Positions 1 through 10,552 of a stretch of DNA of 64,000 nucleotides are shown one piece after another; positions within the stretch are counted from its first letter, which is position 1; every line of letters begins with the position of its first letter. The notes under the pieces were generated by a model, which saw only the letters and a program-made list of their open reading frames with translations, was not told the DNA's origin and ran no database searches. The DNA is taken from positions 2,418,001 through 2,482,000 of the forward strand of contig MU839829.1 in NCBI GenBank assembly GCA_030411725.1. Reading direction: 5' to 3'. The stretch is from Echria macrotheca (taxonomy: Eukaryota > Ascomycota > Sordariomycetes > Sordariales > Schizotheciaceae). The translations under genes and the position numbers were made by a program.

Positions 1-402
1 AATGTACCTACCTTACCTGTCATCTATGTTTGAAACATTCATGAATAACACTATTATAAATTCGACTTATTCGCAACTATCAGTGAAATATAAAATATAT
101 GCAGAGTAAAAAACGGGAAGGTGTGGGCCGACGAGGTGTGATGTTGGAGGATCCAATGACACAAGCAGTCTCAACAACAATGACATTGTTCACAAACAAT
201 CGCACCATAAGTTTTACCTAACAATAACAACGAACACGCAATCAACAAAAAGTGTATTAAACACATTACTCATCCCTGAGAACAAGAAAACAGCAGCAGT
301 CCAAGTGCGCGGCTGCACGCCCAACATACCATGACCGACCGACCAGACTAAATAACCCCGACCAAAAAAGGGCATGATTCGAAGGGATTAACAAAAAAGC
401 AC
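1..402. other. Intergenic stretch, nothing recognised
   Basis: AT-rich, A-run-rich sequence at the window edge. I see no open frame with coding character and no RNA gene here. It may be the flank of a gene lying outside the window. Confidence 0.5.
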
Positions 403-409
403 AAAAAAA
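403..409 (-). terminator. Pol III terminator of the tRNA-Glu gene
   Basis: On the minus strand a run of seven T lies immediately downstream of the tRNA 3' end, with a second T-run at about 392-397. Oligo-T tracts are the standard RNA polymerase III stop signal, so the position fits the adjacent tRNA. Confidence 0.7.
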
Positions 410-413
410 CGAG

Positions 414-508
414 ATCCCGCACCGGGGTTTGAACCCGGGCCGTCAGAGATTTCGAAGTGGTGTGTGACCCTTGAAAATCTGATATCCTAACCACTAGACG
501 ATACGGGA
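414..508 (-). tRNA. tRNA-Glu (anticodon UUC) with an intron
   Basis: Read on the minus strand, the acceptor stem TCCCGTA pairs with TGCGGGA (a U-G/A-type closing pair is tolerated). The D-arm is GTCTAGTGGTTAGGAT and the T-arm carries GGGTTCAAACCCC. The anticodon stem TCAGA pairs with TCTGA. The loop reads TT-TTC-A, giving anticodon UUC (Glu), and is interrupted right after position 37 by an intron of about 23 nt, the canonical site for eukaryotic tRNA introns. Intron-containing tRNA-Glu is known in filamentous ascomycetes. The gene is single here, with no tRNA neighbours. Confidence 0.9.
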
Positions 509-2090
509 GTCGGACTGGTTGTTGTTTCGTTGCTTCCTCAAACTGGTATATATAACCCACAAACGGCCACCCTAGGTGTGCACATACCATTGGAATGGTG
601 TATTGCTTATGCGCGCGGTGTTCTTGATGGCGCAAATTTGGACTTTGTGCTTGGTTATCTGGTGGAGGGAGGACTTGGCTCTCTCGCTCCTTCCCACACT
701 CTCCACCATGTCCATGGACACTATATTTGAAGCCAGGTCACGGGGCATGCAAAAAAAGCCCCTCCTAAGAAGAAGCGTTTAATCCATCGCCTCGCCGTGC
801 CAGATAGATGACTCTCGAAAGAGAAACCACGAATGGGAACCTGGGTCCACAACCGACCGGTCCGGTAATCTATCTAAGCATCCATACCAATTTAACCCTA
901 CACATTCTCGGTTGTCTGTCCAACAACTCCAGCCCGGCATCCCTTCCTTCTCTCTTTGTATCACAAGACTTCCATTAGAAGAATACATCCGGATGTGTCT
1001 GCGCAAGTAAGCGATGTACTCATGTACTCGTGTGTTTTATTTGCAATCTATCCAACCAACCCATAACCCATCATAGTCGGGCGGAGCTTTTGAGAGAACA
1101 GACTGTCGACGACAGCAAGGCAGGAAGGGGAGATAAGGTAAACCGTCCACTCATCCAATGGCCCTTCGCACCAAACAACACCCCCCCCCCTTCTTTTTCC
1201 TCACCTCCATGGATGGTATTTTCATCTTCATCACATCCATCATTCATCATCCATCGTCCTTGCATACACATCTCCCCTACCAAGTCACCAACCCCCTCGC
1301 CCTCCCCTTCCACACCGCCGCCCGCTAACACATCCACCACACATCTCATCCACATCCCCTCCCTCCTTCCTGCCCCGTCCATCGACCCTACCCAAACCAT
1401 CATACCATCATAGAGAGAGCCCATCACAGAGCAGATATACACCCAGAAAAGAGCACAATGCAATCTCGGTCTCGGTCTCAGTCTCAGTCGAATTCATATC
1501 ACATTCCATTCTCTCCCAATTCCTTCTCTCAACAAAAAACCCTTCTTCATAAGATATAACCCCCCCGCTAAAATATACTCACTCCCCTCATCATCAACCC
1601 TTGATCCCTCAGGGAAAAAAAACAAGAATGCTATTGCTTCCTTCCCCCGGCTACTGGCTACCCTCCCCTTTTAAACAAACTTGGCCATGGAATCAAAACC
1701 CCAAACACCAACTCCTACTCCAAACCACAATCACAACCAAAAGAACCCATGATACACAAGCACAATGACACACCAAACGATCGACTTGCCACAGAGACAA
1801 AAAAAGACCTCGACACAGAAAAAAAAAAAGAAAATGTAGCCCATAGTCCGTACAAAGAAAAAACATGTGGTTGTCTGCTGCTAGCCCAGCGTATCAAGTC
1901 CCAAGAAGCCCCCAAGTCGCAAGTCGCAAGTCGCAAGTCGCAAGTCGCTTAAATACCCGAAGACGACGCGCGCTCCGCTCTTATTATCCCTATCCTTGTT
2001 CCTCATCATCATTCCTCGCGCCATCCCATACCAAAAACCCAATTCATTGCAAAGAGTCGTAGTGATGTCATCAAGGTAGCCCCCCAAATC
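509..2090. other. Gene-free stretch downstream of ham-4
   Basis: This contains no recognisable gene. It has pyrimidine-rich, low-complexity sequence (about 1170-1420, Cys/Pro/Ser-like in translation) and A-runs near 1610-1630 and 1800-1835. The part next to 2090 probably contains the 3' UTR of the minus-strand HAM-4 gene. Open frames here are short and have no coding character. Confidence 0.5.
1914..1948. repeat. Tandem repeat, 5 copies of AAGTCGC
   Basis: Five perfect head-to-tail copies of the 7-mer AAGTCGC. It lies about 140 bp past the stop codon of the minus-strand HAM-4 gene, so it probably falls in its 3' UTR or just beyond. This is a simple minisatellite and probably length-polymorphic between strains. 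Confidence 0.95.
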
Positions 2091-4392
2091 TCAACCCTCC
2101 AGCTTGGACTGTGGCTGCCATCCATTAAGATACGCCATCAAGCCCATCCCAAAAAGCACCACCCCAATCATCGACGCATACGGTAACGTTTGTATTATCG
2201 CCGCGTCCGGTGTCGACGTCGCCAGTTTGCTCGACGCCGGCGTGATGGTGTTCGCTCGTGAGAGTGTGGGCGCCTCTGCTGGCTCTTCTGCCGGCGCCTC
2301 TTCCTCTCCGGCAGGCTTGGTAGCCGTGCCGTTTTGGACCGGCAACACCTCGACCTCTTTGCCGCGGCTCGCCGGCCGTGATCGTCTCCTCGATGGCGAA
2401 CGTGCCTTCCGCTCCGCTGCTTCTCTATCCTTCTCATCCCGTAGCCGGATCTGTTCCACCATCTCGGCCAGCGTCTTGCGATCAGCATCGCGCTCAGCCT
2501 CGGCCTTCTCGGCCCGCATTCGAAAAGCCTCAAGCTGCTCCCTCAAACCCGTCATCTCGGAAGCCATCGTATCGATGCGTGCCTGGAACATCGCAGCCAA
2601 TGCCTCAATCTTGTCGGGCTGGGGAGACGACTGTTTCGGACTTTCCACCGGCTCGGTAGGTTCGGGAGTTGCAGGACGCTCGGCCGGCGAATCGAAAGCC
2701 TGCTCCAACTCGGAATGGCCGTTAACGACAGGCGCAGCCGCAGACCCGTTCATGGCGTGGGCGCTCTCCTCCATCTTCTGCATCATATCTTCGGCGAGCT
2801 GTCGAGCCTCACGCTCCTTATTCAGTGTTTCCTCGAGATCTCGTACACGCGCCGTATAGCTGTCAAGCTCCTTCTTGGTATTGGCAAGCGCCTCGGTGAG
2901 CTGCATGATCTGGTTGAGGCTGTTGTCCGGGCGAATCGGTGACGTGTTGGAAGGGTGTGACTTTGGACGCTCGGTCGTCCCGCGCTTAAGCGAAGGTATC
3001 TCGGAAGGTCTCGAAATATCGGGTTTCTCGGGAAGCGGCTGCGACGGCGGCGGAGCGGGTGGTTCGGAGAATCGCGTCTTGCCGCCATCAGATCGGAAAG
3101 AAATATTTCCATTGGTGATCTGGGTCTTGGGAGGTTCCGGGGCTTCGGGCTTATCCTGGGTCTTTAAATCCTCCTTGGTCAGGAGGGCATCGATAAACTG
3201 GCTCGTCCGAGCCAGGTCTTGGTGTTGAAGTCGCGCATTCCGCATCTCGGCCTATCGTCTGTCAGCTACTCGTCGCGCACAACATGATGGTCAAACTTAC
3301 ATGAAGCTTCTTCACAATATGTTCCGTGGTTATCGGACTCATCCAGTACTGTCGCTGCGGCGCCATTCCGTTGGCAGGCCCTGCCATATTCGCGGGAGGC
3401 ATGCGACCGCCGTTGGCCATTGAAGCTTGGTTTGCTGGTCGACCCTTGAGAGGGGTTCCTGCGACTGGCATCATCATCCCGCCGTTGGAGGGGTCGAGAT
3501 CGCCAAAAGGCATTTCGAGCGGGTTGTTGGATGGGCTGACGAAACCAGCGTGCTCGACTTTTGCCGCGACCTTGTGGTGAACAACGGTTTTTTGATCCTC
3601 ACTAACGATGTCGATTCCGAGTTCAAGGTGATCTTGCGGTTGCAGCTCGTGCGGTTCTGACTCGCGATTTTCGGGTGATAACCGCGTCCCATTGACAAAT
3701 GTGCCGTTGGAGGATTTGACATCACGAATCCATATTTTCCCACTACCATCGGCCCAAACCTCGGCGTGCTGCCTTGAAAGGACTTTGCTGTCAAAGAAGC
3801 CGTTGACCGGCGTAGGCACCGTCTTGGCATTTGTCTGCCGCCCAATTCTCAGCGTATCCGGGTAAAACGGAACCGATATCGTCTTGCGGTCGAAGCTGCC
3901 GTTGAGCGAGAGAAGGGAAAGTACTGGTTGTCGGCCGGGAGCAACACCTTCCGGCCCGGCTCTGGATAAGCCATTTTGCGACATGACATGGCCCTGCTGG
4001 GCGAGGCCCGACGGCGCTGCACCATTTACGCCGTTGACCACGGGCGGTCGGGCCGGTGTATTTCGAGAGAACTCTGTTCCTTCTACTTGTTTCCCATTCG
4101 CCCAGCCCTTGGACTGTGGTGGTCTCTTTCGGGTCGTGGCATTTGGCCAGGCGCCCGACTCGCCCGCTGAGCCCCCGTTGGGTTGAGAAGTCGAGATGAC
4201 GGTAGAGGTCGATGAGGTAGACCCTGTCGACGACACCGACGACGAAGAGTTGGTCCGCTGGATGGTTTTGCGTCCGAACATGTTGGATCCTCGAAAATCA
4301 TCTGCGTTCATCGGATTTGTAGTCTGGCCGACACTAGCCCATCCCGGCCGGTTGAGATTCGCAAAGCTGGGCGGAGCTGCGACAGCCGTCAT
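2091..4392 (-). CDS. ham-4: FHA-domain STRIPAK subunit HAM-4/PRO45 (SLMAP-like)
   Basis: Two exons, 4392-3301 and 3251-2091, with a 49-nt intron (GTAAGT donor, GCTGAC branch, TAG acceptor); about 750 aa. The first ATG in frame is 4392; sequence upstream has no ATG before a stop. An FHA domain lies at about residues 147-264 (IGR, SRQHAE, SSNGTFVNG motifs, the phosphothreonine-binding signature). Heptad-rich coiled coils lie at about 476-531 and 578-657. A single hydrophobic tail anchor (LPYASMIGVVLFGMGLMAYL) lies about ten residues from the C terminus. This order (FHA, coiled coils, C-terminal membrane anchor) is that of mammalian SLMAP, Neurospora HAM-4 and Sordaria PRO45, STRIPAK subunits at the nuclear envelope/ER and mitochondria needed for hyphal fusion and fruiting. 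The N-terminal 140 residues are Ser/Thr/Pro-rich and probably disordered. Yeast Far9/Far10 are the distant relatives. Confidence 0.88.
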
Positions 4393-5546
4393 GGGTACAG
4401 CGTCGTCGAACGGTCGAGGGTGGTCAGGATGAGTGGCGTGCGACAACGCTGCAAGAGGGGAACTGCAATCGACGTCGTTCCCAAAGCCCCCTCATGCGTG
4501 TATCAATCGATGCAATATATGTCGGTCGCAATACAATCAAAAAGGGCTGTCGAGCCTCGATTTCGTGACGAGCGTGCGTCGCGACGGGCTGCGGAGACGT
4601 CGATGTCAGTACTGACGTCGCGCTCAGTCGCACTCGTCGCCCGGCATTGGGGCGCCGCGAACAATGCAGCGAGCGAGCAAGTGCCGCAAAAGGGGCCCTA
4701 ATGAAATCAAGGACAGCTGGCACGTACCTAACAATGATGGCGAATTCTGAGCGGGATCGCGGGGTGGCAAAGGGGCTTGCAAAGCGATTTCGTCTGAGGA
4801 GTGAGGTTGGCAAGATTTTGAGGCGAGGTCTGTCTCCTGGCCTCCCAAGCGCTTAGCGAGGAGGAAGGGGCCAGAAAGCGATCAGCGCGCACGCGCCAGC
4901 CAGGCTTTCGTCTTCGCTACTTGCGCTCCTGGCCGCCGTTGCCCGAAATGGTCGGTCAAATCAAACAAATCCGCTCTTCTGCCAGCCCAGACTACTCAGC
5001 GCTGCAATCTGGACCGCTGCGAGGCTACAGGCGAATATTTTTGTGTCTTGATCCACCTCTTGAGCTGTCGAGACCCGCCAGATCCAGGACTGGAGATGTC
5101 ACGTGCGTCTCCCCACTCGTCTCGGGGAGCGGAGGAGTTGGGATGTTGGCCCGAGCGTCTGGCCTGAGCTCCTCCTGTCCTGTCTCCGCTGTTCCTTCTC
5201 TTGTGCAGCTTCAAAGCAGAGCTCTGTCCAAGACTGCTTGATAACACAGATATAAAATTGGTTACAATGATCCTTGGAATGTATTTTACTAATTGTTAGT
5301 TCATATTTAACTTGAAGTGCTTCACTTTTGATTTTGGAAAAAATCAAGAATTAAAAACAGAAGAACCGTCAGGAACATCAGCTTCGCTTTGCTTCGGCCG
5401 GTTGACATGAGGCCCGTGCACATTTGTTCGCCCGCAAGTGCGCAACTGCAACTGCAACTGCTCTTTCCCGCGATCGCATTTGCTTCGTTCGGCCCGCAGC
5501 ACACCACCAAAATCCAACAAAGAGCCGCTCCATCTAGCGATTCACA
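4393..5546. promoter_or_regulatory. Divergent intergenic region, ham-4 / mgr2
   Basis: 1.15 kb between two oppositely oriented start codons, so it must hold both 5' leaders and promoters. GC-rich next to ham-4, with an AT-rich patch around 5240-5350. Just upstream of the mgr2 ATG there is a CAACTG-type short repeat (about 5440-5460). I cannot define TATA boxes or specific factor sites with confidence. Confidence 0.5.
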
Positions 5547-6109
5547 ATGCCTCCTCCGCCGAGTCACCCTGGGGGTGTTGGCCCGTCAACAGTGGACAAG
5601 CGTAAGCCTTGTTCCTGCACCCTCTTGAAGCTATCGTGGAGCTAGGCTAACTGGCCACAGTCAAAATGGGCGCCATGATGGGCGGCAGTACGTCCCACTC
5701 ATCGCAAACTCCATTGGTTCGACAGCACAGCTAACTTTCCTCTGCACAGCCGTTGGCGTGATAATTGGGTTTATCTTTGGTATGCGACTGCCATGCCTTG
5801 GCTTGCCGAGTTCTGACCCGTTTCAGGAACCGTCAACATCTTCCGGTATGGCGCTGGCCCGAACGGCATCATGAGGACTCTCGGCCAGTACATGTTGGGT
5901 TCAGGCGCAACATTTGGGTGCGACTTTCTCTTCCTGGGATTGCCGAGTCTCGCTGACATGTACCCAGCTTTTTCATGTCGATTGGCAGCGTTATTCGATC
6001 CGATTCATCCCCGATCCTCCAAGAAGCCTACCTCCGTGCCCAACGACGACCGATCATCATGGCGGCCCAGAGATTCCACTCTGACGTCCCTCGACGAAAC
6101 TTGGAATAG
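5547..6109 (+). CDS. mgr2: Mgr2, TIM23 translocase subunit (Romo1 family)
   Basis: Five small exons: 5547-5601, 5661-5687, 5750-5779, 5827-5917, 5968-6109. They splice to 114 aa with all junctions in frame (345 nt). The product starts MPPPPSHPGGVGPSTVDK and contains two glycine-rich transmembrane hairpin segments (GAMMGGTVGVIIGFIFG and YMLGSGATFGFFMSIGSVIR). These are separated by FRYGAGPNGIMRTLG, the signature of the Mgr2/Romo1 family. Mgr2 sits in the inner mitochondrial membrane and couples TIM21 to TIM23, gating lateral release of presequence proteins. The C-terminal extension (about 35 aa, basic) is of the kind seen in yeast Mgr2, which is processed after import. Every intron is 47-62 nt. 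Only conceptual splicing reveals the gene, because each exon is too short to stand out. Confidence 0.92.
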
Positions 6110-7959
6110 GCGTGGGACAAGAGGGCAAAATGAGCGACGGCTCCAGCTTCTGCAGAGTCTGGAGCCGGACGATGTATTATCGATGTACATATCGCCAGGA
6201 GGCAACTTGGGCGGCGTTAGGAAAAAAGAAATGCGAGAATTTTGGCAAGGACGCAAAGCCGTCAGCGTGTGAATGGTCGGCAAATCGGACACCCGTCAAC
6301 CTACCCCACGGGCTCCCTTTTCTGGTATTAAGGGGAGACTGCCACGGAATTATCGCAGAGGATACGAGGACCTCGATCCCGTCAGGGAGCCCCGATTGCA
6401 CGAGTTCCAGGTGGGTAGCATCGAGACCTGATATCCGGTCGATGTCGGGGAGCCGGCCGTTGGAGGACATGTTTACAAAACTTAGGCACTTGCCATGTTG
6501 AATTCAAGGAGCAGTGAATCCTACTCTCATGACCAATTGGGTAGCGCACGATGATGCCGCGTCACACTACGGAATACACAATGCCGTATTCGGTAATTGC
6601 GCCCACGACCACGGCCCCAAAAAAATCCGAGACATTCTGGTGGCGTGTACAGCAAGCAGTCGGCATCTTGGAGGGCCGGCTCCGACATGGCGGTATAGTA
6701 GACAGTTGGCGTCTGAAGAACTTGGAGCACGTCCAGCTCCTCGAGAAACGGCGGCCATTGGCTATCAGAGCACCGTGATCATGTCGCGGAATCGACAAAT
6801 TTTCTCCCTCGGTGTGGATCCGGGTTGGGCCGAGTGACTCTGCAGCAACCACGCGTCCATCGAACCTGACAGTGCTTGAGGCAGGTGCGACTTAAAGCTG
6901 ATCGACAAGTGGGAGCCGGCTTGCCTTTTCCCAGGGCGTCTACAAGGCCGGAAATGATCAAATGAGCAGTCCCTAGCTCTTCGTCCAGTGATTTTGGCCA
7001 ACCGCTTGTGCTACCTGCCGCATGTTGCGTTCAGGACTTGCAGCCAGCTCAGCTGCATTTCTCTCGCCGGCATCGAAACCACCGATATTCTTATTGACCG
7101 TGCTAGGGCTGACTTCCTGTCGGATATTATGTCCCGTGGGCCGTGGGCGATATCGCTCTCGCCCCGGGTCTTCGCAGCCGGCCCCCTTCCGGAATGCTCC
7201 GCCGTCCTACAAGTCGAAGCGCTCCGCCAGTCTCCTGAACGCAGCTTAAACTAACTGGTAGCCGCGTTGTATTCCTGTGCGCTGACATGGATGACTTCGA
7301 TGCACACGTCTGACCGCTTAGCCCTTGCTCGGCAGGTCGATCCCTCCCTTGCTGTTGCAGTGCCAACTCCCGAGCGGCTCTGCGATAGGCTTCTTGGCAC
7401 CAACAGCAGATCTGCCCAGACCCCGATATACCGGACATAACAAGGGATCGTGTTCTCGAAATACGGTGTATACCGGATCGGTTGGGCTCAATGGCTTCCA
7501 CCCGGCACCGCCCTCCCTGTTGTCCGGTTGGTTAGAGACAAAAGCTCCCTTCCGACTCCCGATCTCCCTGGCACGGGGAACGATAGATGGACGATGTATT
7601 GGGTACGTCTTGTCGACCGCCGACATATCCAGCCCGGGATATGCCCGGCTAGGGACGCAGAGGGCGCGGAGGGCCGCAGTCTGTATCGAACAGCACCACA
7701 GGGTTTCCGTTAGCCTCCCCTGTCGTGTTCGTCATGGTCAGCATGTGGCGTTTCCCAAGACTTCTGGTGCTCATGTCACAAGAAATATCTCCGACTTGCG
7801 TGTTGACTTACCCTTGCGCTTAGATCGGCGGTCCGAAACCCATGCTCTTAAATACAAGCTTCCTCCCCGCCCGGCCATGACTTGTTCGGTTGTCAGCCAT
7901 CAGAGTGGCTCACTCGTTCATAATCTCTGCTCGTTACCGCGCTCGTCCACCAAGACTCG
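6110..7959. other. 1.85-kb stretch without a recognised gene
   Basis: Lies between mgr2 and the laccase and should contain the mgr2 3' UTR and the laccase promoter. The longest open frame (plus strand, about 7325-8026) overlaps the laccase first exon in another frame, and its translation shows no recognisable domain. No repeat arms or transposase motifs seen. Could hold an unrecognised short or non-coding gene. Confidence 0.4.
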
Positions 7960-9912
7960 ATGGGAATTCTCGGTAGCACCGTCTCCGAGGTGGGCCGAAC
8001 GGTGTACACGGCTGTCGGATCTTTAGGCCAGCAAAGAACAAACGGGTGCGTCCGGTCGATAGGTTCATGGCATTACACTGACTTGGCCGTTCTAGCGCCT
8101 CTCTCTGGGGAACACTGGTGTCTCCCTTCTTGTCCTTCTTTCTGACCAACAACCCACTACCACATGGTGCCCCATGGGGGCAACTAACGGAGTGGAACAC
8201 AAACCCTTACACACATTTTCCAAACACCGGTGTGATTCGAGAATACGACTTTACTATCAGCCGCAGCGTGATCGCCCCTGACGGCTACGAGCGGCCGGTA
8301 CTATTGGTGAACGGAGCCTTCCCAGGACCACTGATCGAAGCAAACTGGGGTGATAAGATCATCGTTAACGTCCACAACAACATCACCGGCCCCGAGGATG
8401 GGACAGGGATCCACTGGCACGGTCTCTTGCAGATAGGGACGCCGTGGGAAGATGGGTCTCCGGGGGTCTCTCAGTGTCCCATTGCGCCGAGCAGGACGCT
8501 GACTTATGAGTTTATCGCGGATCTCTTTGGGACATCATGGTACCACTCTCACTACTCTGGGCAGTACTCCGGGGGTCTCGCCGGACCCATGGTCATTCAT
8601 GGCCCTACACAATCCAAATACGACATCGATATTGGCCCGGTGATGCTTAGCGGTAAGTTGGTCTCCTGGATAGTCATGGCCGTGGCTGACAGCAACACAG
8701 ATTGGCATCACAAGGACTATTTTGAACTCGTAGAGGAGATGCTGGCGCCCGGCGGAAGCCCCCGCGTGTTCTCGGACAACAATCTCATCAACGGCAAGAT
8801 GAACTTTGATTGCTCGACCGTCGAACCCAACGATGCGACTCCCTGCACGAACAACGCCGGCATCTCCAAATTCAAGCTCCAGCGGGGCAAGACTCATCGC
8901 CTCCGTCTCATCAACTCGGGGTCCGACGGGGAGCAGCGATTCTCGATTGATGGACACGTGCTGACCGTCATCGCCAACGACTTCACGCCCATCGAGCCGT
9001 ACAACACAAACGTCGTCACGCTCGGCGTCGGCCAACGCACCGATGTTCTCGTCACCGCCGATGGGCCCAACTCCGACGGCGCGTTCTGGATGCGGTCCAA
9101 CCTGACTGTCTGTACGGCAGCGAAACAACCATTCGCGGTCGCGGCAGTGTACTATGACGACGCCGATACGAACGAGCTCCCGCGAAGCACGCCATGGGAC
9201 GCTCCCGACCCCGGCACCTGCGCGAACGACGACCTCGCCATCACGAAGCCGCTGTTCCCCATGGCCGTGCCGGAGCCGACGTTCACGCAGACCATGGCGA
9301 TCGAGCTGTTCACCAACGCCTCCAACATCACGCTGTGGAAGTTCAACGGGGTGTCGATGCGCGCCAATTTCAACCATCCCATCCTGCCGCAGGCGAACGA
9401 GGGCAACTTTACGTTTGAGGAAGAATGGAACGTGCTCAATTTTCGGGGGAACTCGTCCGTCCGTCTCGTCGTCGTCAACAAGACCCCTGGGCCGTAAGTT
9501 TTTTTGTATTTTTCTTGTTTTTCTTCACACAGGATCCATCCACCCCGGTATTAACCCTAGATTGCACAGACATCCAATGCATCTCCACGGCCACAATGTG
9601 TACGTCCTACACGAGGGACCTGGCGATTGGGATGGGTTAAAGATCATTCGGCCGGATAATCCGATGCGTCGAGATGTCCAGATTGTTCGCGGTAATGGCC
9701 ATCTGGTGTTACAGTTCGATGCGAACCCGGGCGTCTGGGGTTTCCACTGCCATATTGCGTGGCACTCTGCCGGTGGCTTCTTCTCGTCGTTTATTGTGCA
9801 GCAGGACGAGGTGGTCCGTATGCGGATTCCGCAGACGGTGTGGGATACTTGTCGGGAGTGGGACGCGTGGACGGCGAGGAATGCGCCGGAGCAGATTGAT
9901 AGTGGGACATGA
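7960..9912 (+). CDS. Laccase (ascomycete multicopper oxidase)
   Basis: Four exons, 7960-8045, 8096-8652, 8701-9493 and 9570-9912, give 592 aa. All four copper-binding blocks are present: HWHG (135-138), HSH (179-181), HPMHLHGH (480-487) and HCHIAWH (538-544, T1 Cys539). The three cupredoxin domains together oxidise phenolic substrates with reduction of oxygen to water. The protein ends DSGT, close to the DSGL-type C-terminal plug of ascomycete laccases. The axial position ten residues after the T1 Cys is Phe549; Leu is usual in ascomycete enzymes. The N terminus is not a simple signal peptide: about 30 polar residues precede a hydrophobic stretch (SLWGTLVSPFLSFFLTNN), suggesting a signal anchor. 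The start was chosen because the frame of exon 2 is closed by a TGA upstream and a GTGCGT...CTGAC...TAG intron joins it cleanly to the exon at 7960. No secondary-metabolite genes flank it. Confidence 0.93.
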
Positions 9913-10552
9913 TGGTGTTGGAAGGATGGAGGGATGATGATGGAGAGGACTTAATATGATAATTGCGGGAGTGGGAGTTGACGGTGGATAGATATGATGG
10001 GACGGGATTTGTAATAGATCATGCGGAGCGTAATGTTATCGAGTGAGTGGCATAGACAACGGGCTGATGGATGGAAGAGAGTAATGAATAAAACTGGTTA
10101 TCGTTCGGGTGAGACTATCGACAGAGTAACTACACTTTTTTCTCGCAGCGAGAATGCCGAAAAGGATACAGTGTTGGTGGTACTCCAAGGAAGAAATAGG
10201 GGTTGCGGATGAAACGCCCATTAAGTCTAGGTCTAGTACTTGCGCGTGCTCTGCAACATACTTTCCTCTGTGGAATCAAATTATAACCTCGAGGCTTGTG
10301 ATTTTGTGCTTCGTAGGATTCCATAAGTAGAAATTGCTTGGTTGGAAGGGCATCGCATTAAATAATTCTAGGGCAGTACCGTGTCCCAAACGCTGAACTG
10401 CCCAAGCGCCGAGGTATTGATACCCCCCTGAACATATATATACATACCAAACTCTTGCTAGCTTTACACACGGATACACAATCACATCAAACCGATAAAT
10501 CAGCTCATATGTCTGTGACAGTATTTTTACAACCAAGGCCAAGATAAAAAAA
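9913..10552. other. Convergent intergenic region, laccase / MET1
   Basis: 640 bp between two stop codons, so it contains both 3' UTRs and polyadenylation sites. The first 150 bp are G-rich (GATGG-type), the remainder AT-richer. No gene seen. Confidence 0.5.

Noticed and set aside
4393..4446. Extension of HAM-4 upstream of ATG 4392
   Set aside because: The frame is open but the upstream initiation codon would be TTG, with no ATG before the next stop. The ATG at 4392 was used.
8535..9377. A 280-codon minus-strand frame across the laccase
   Set aside because: Antisense shadow of a gene with all four copper motifs; no domain in the translation.
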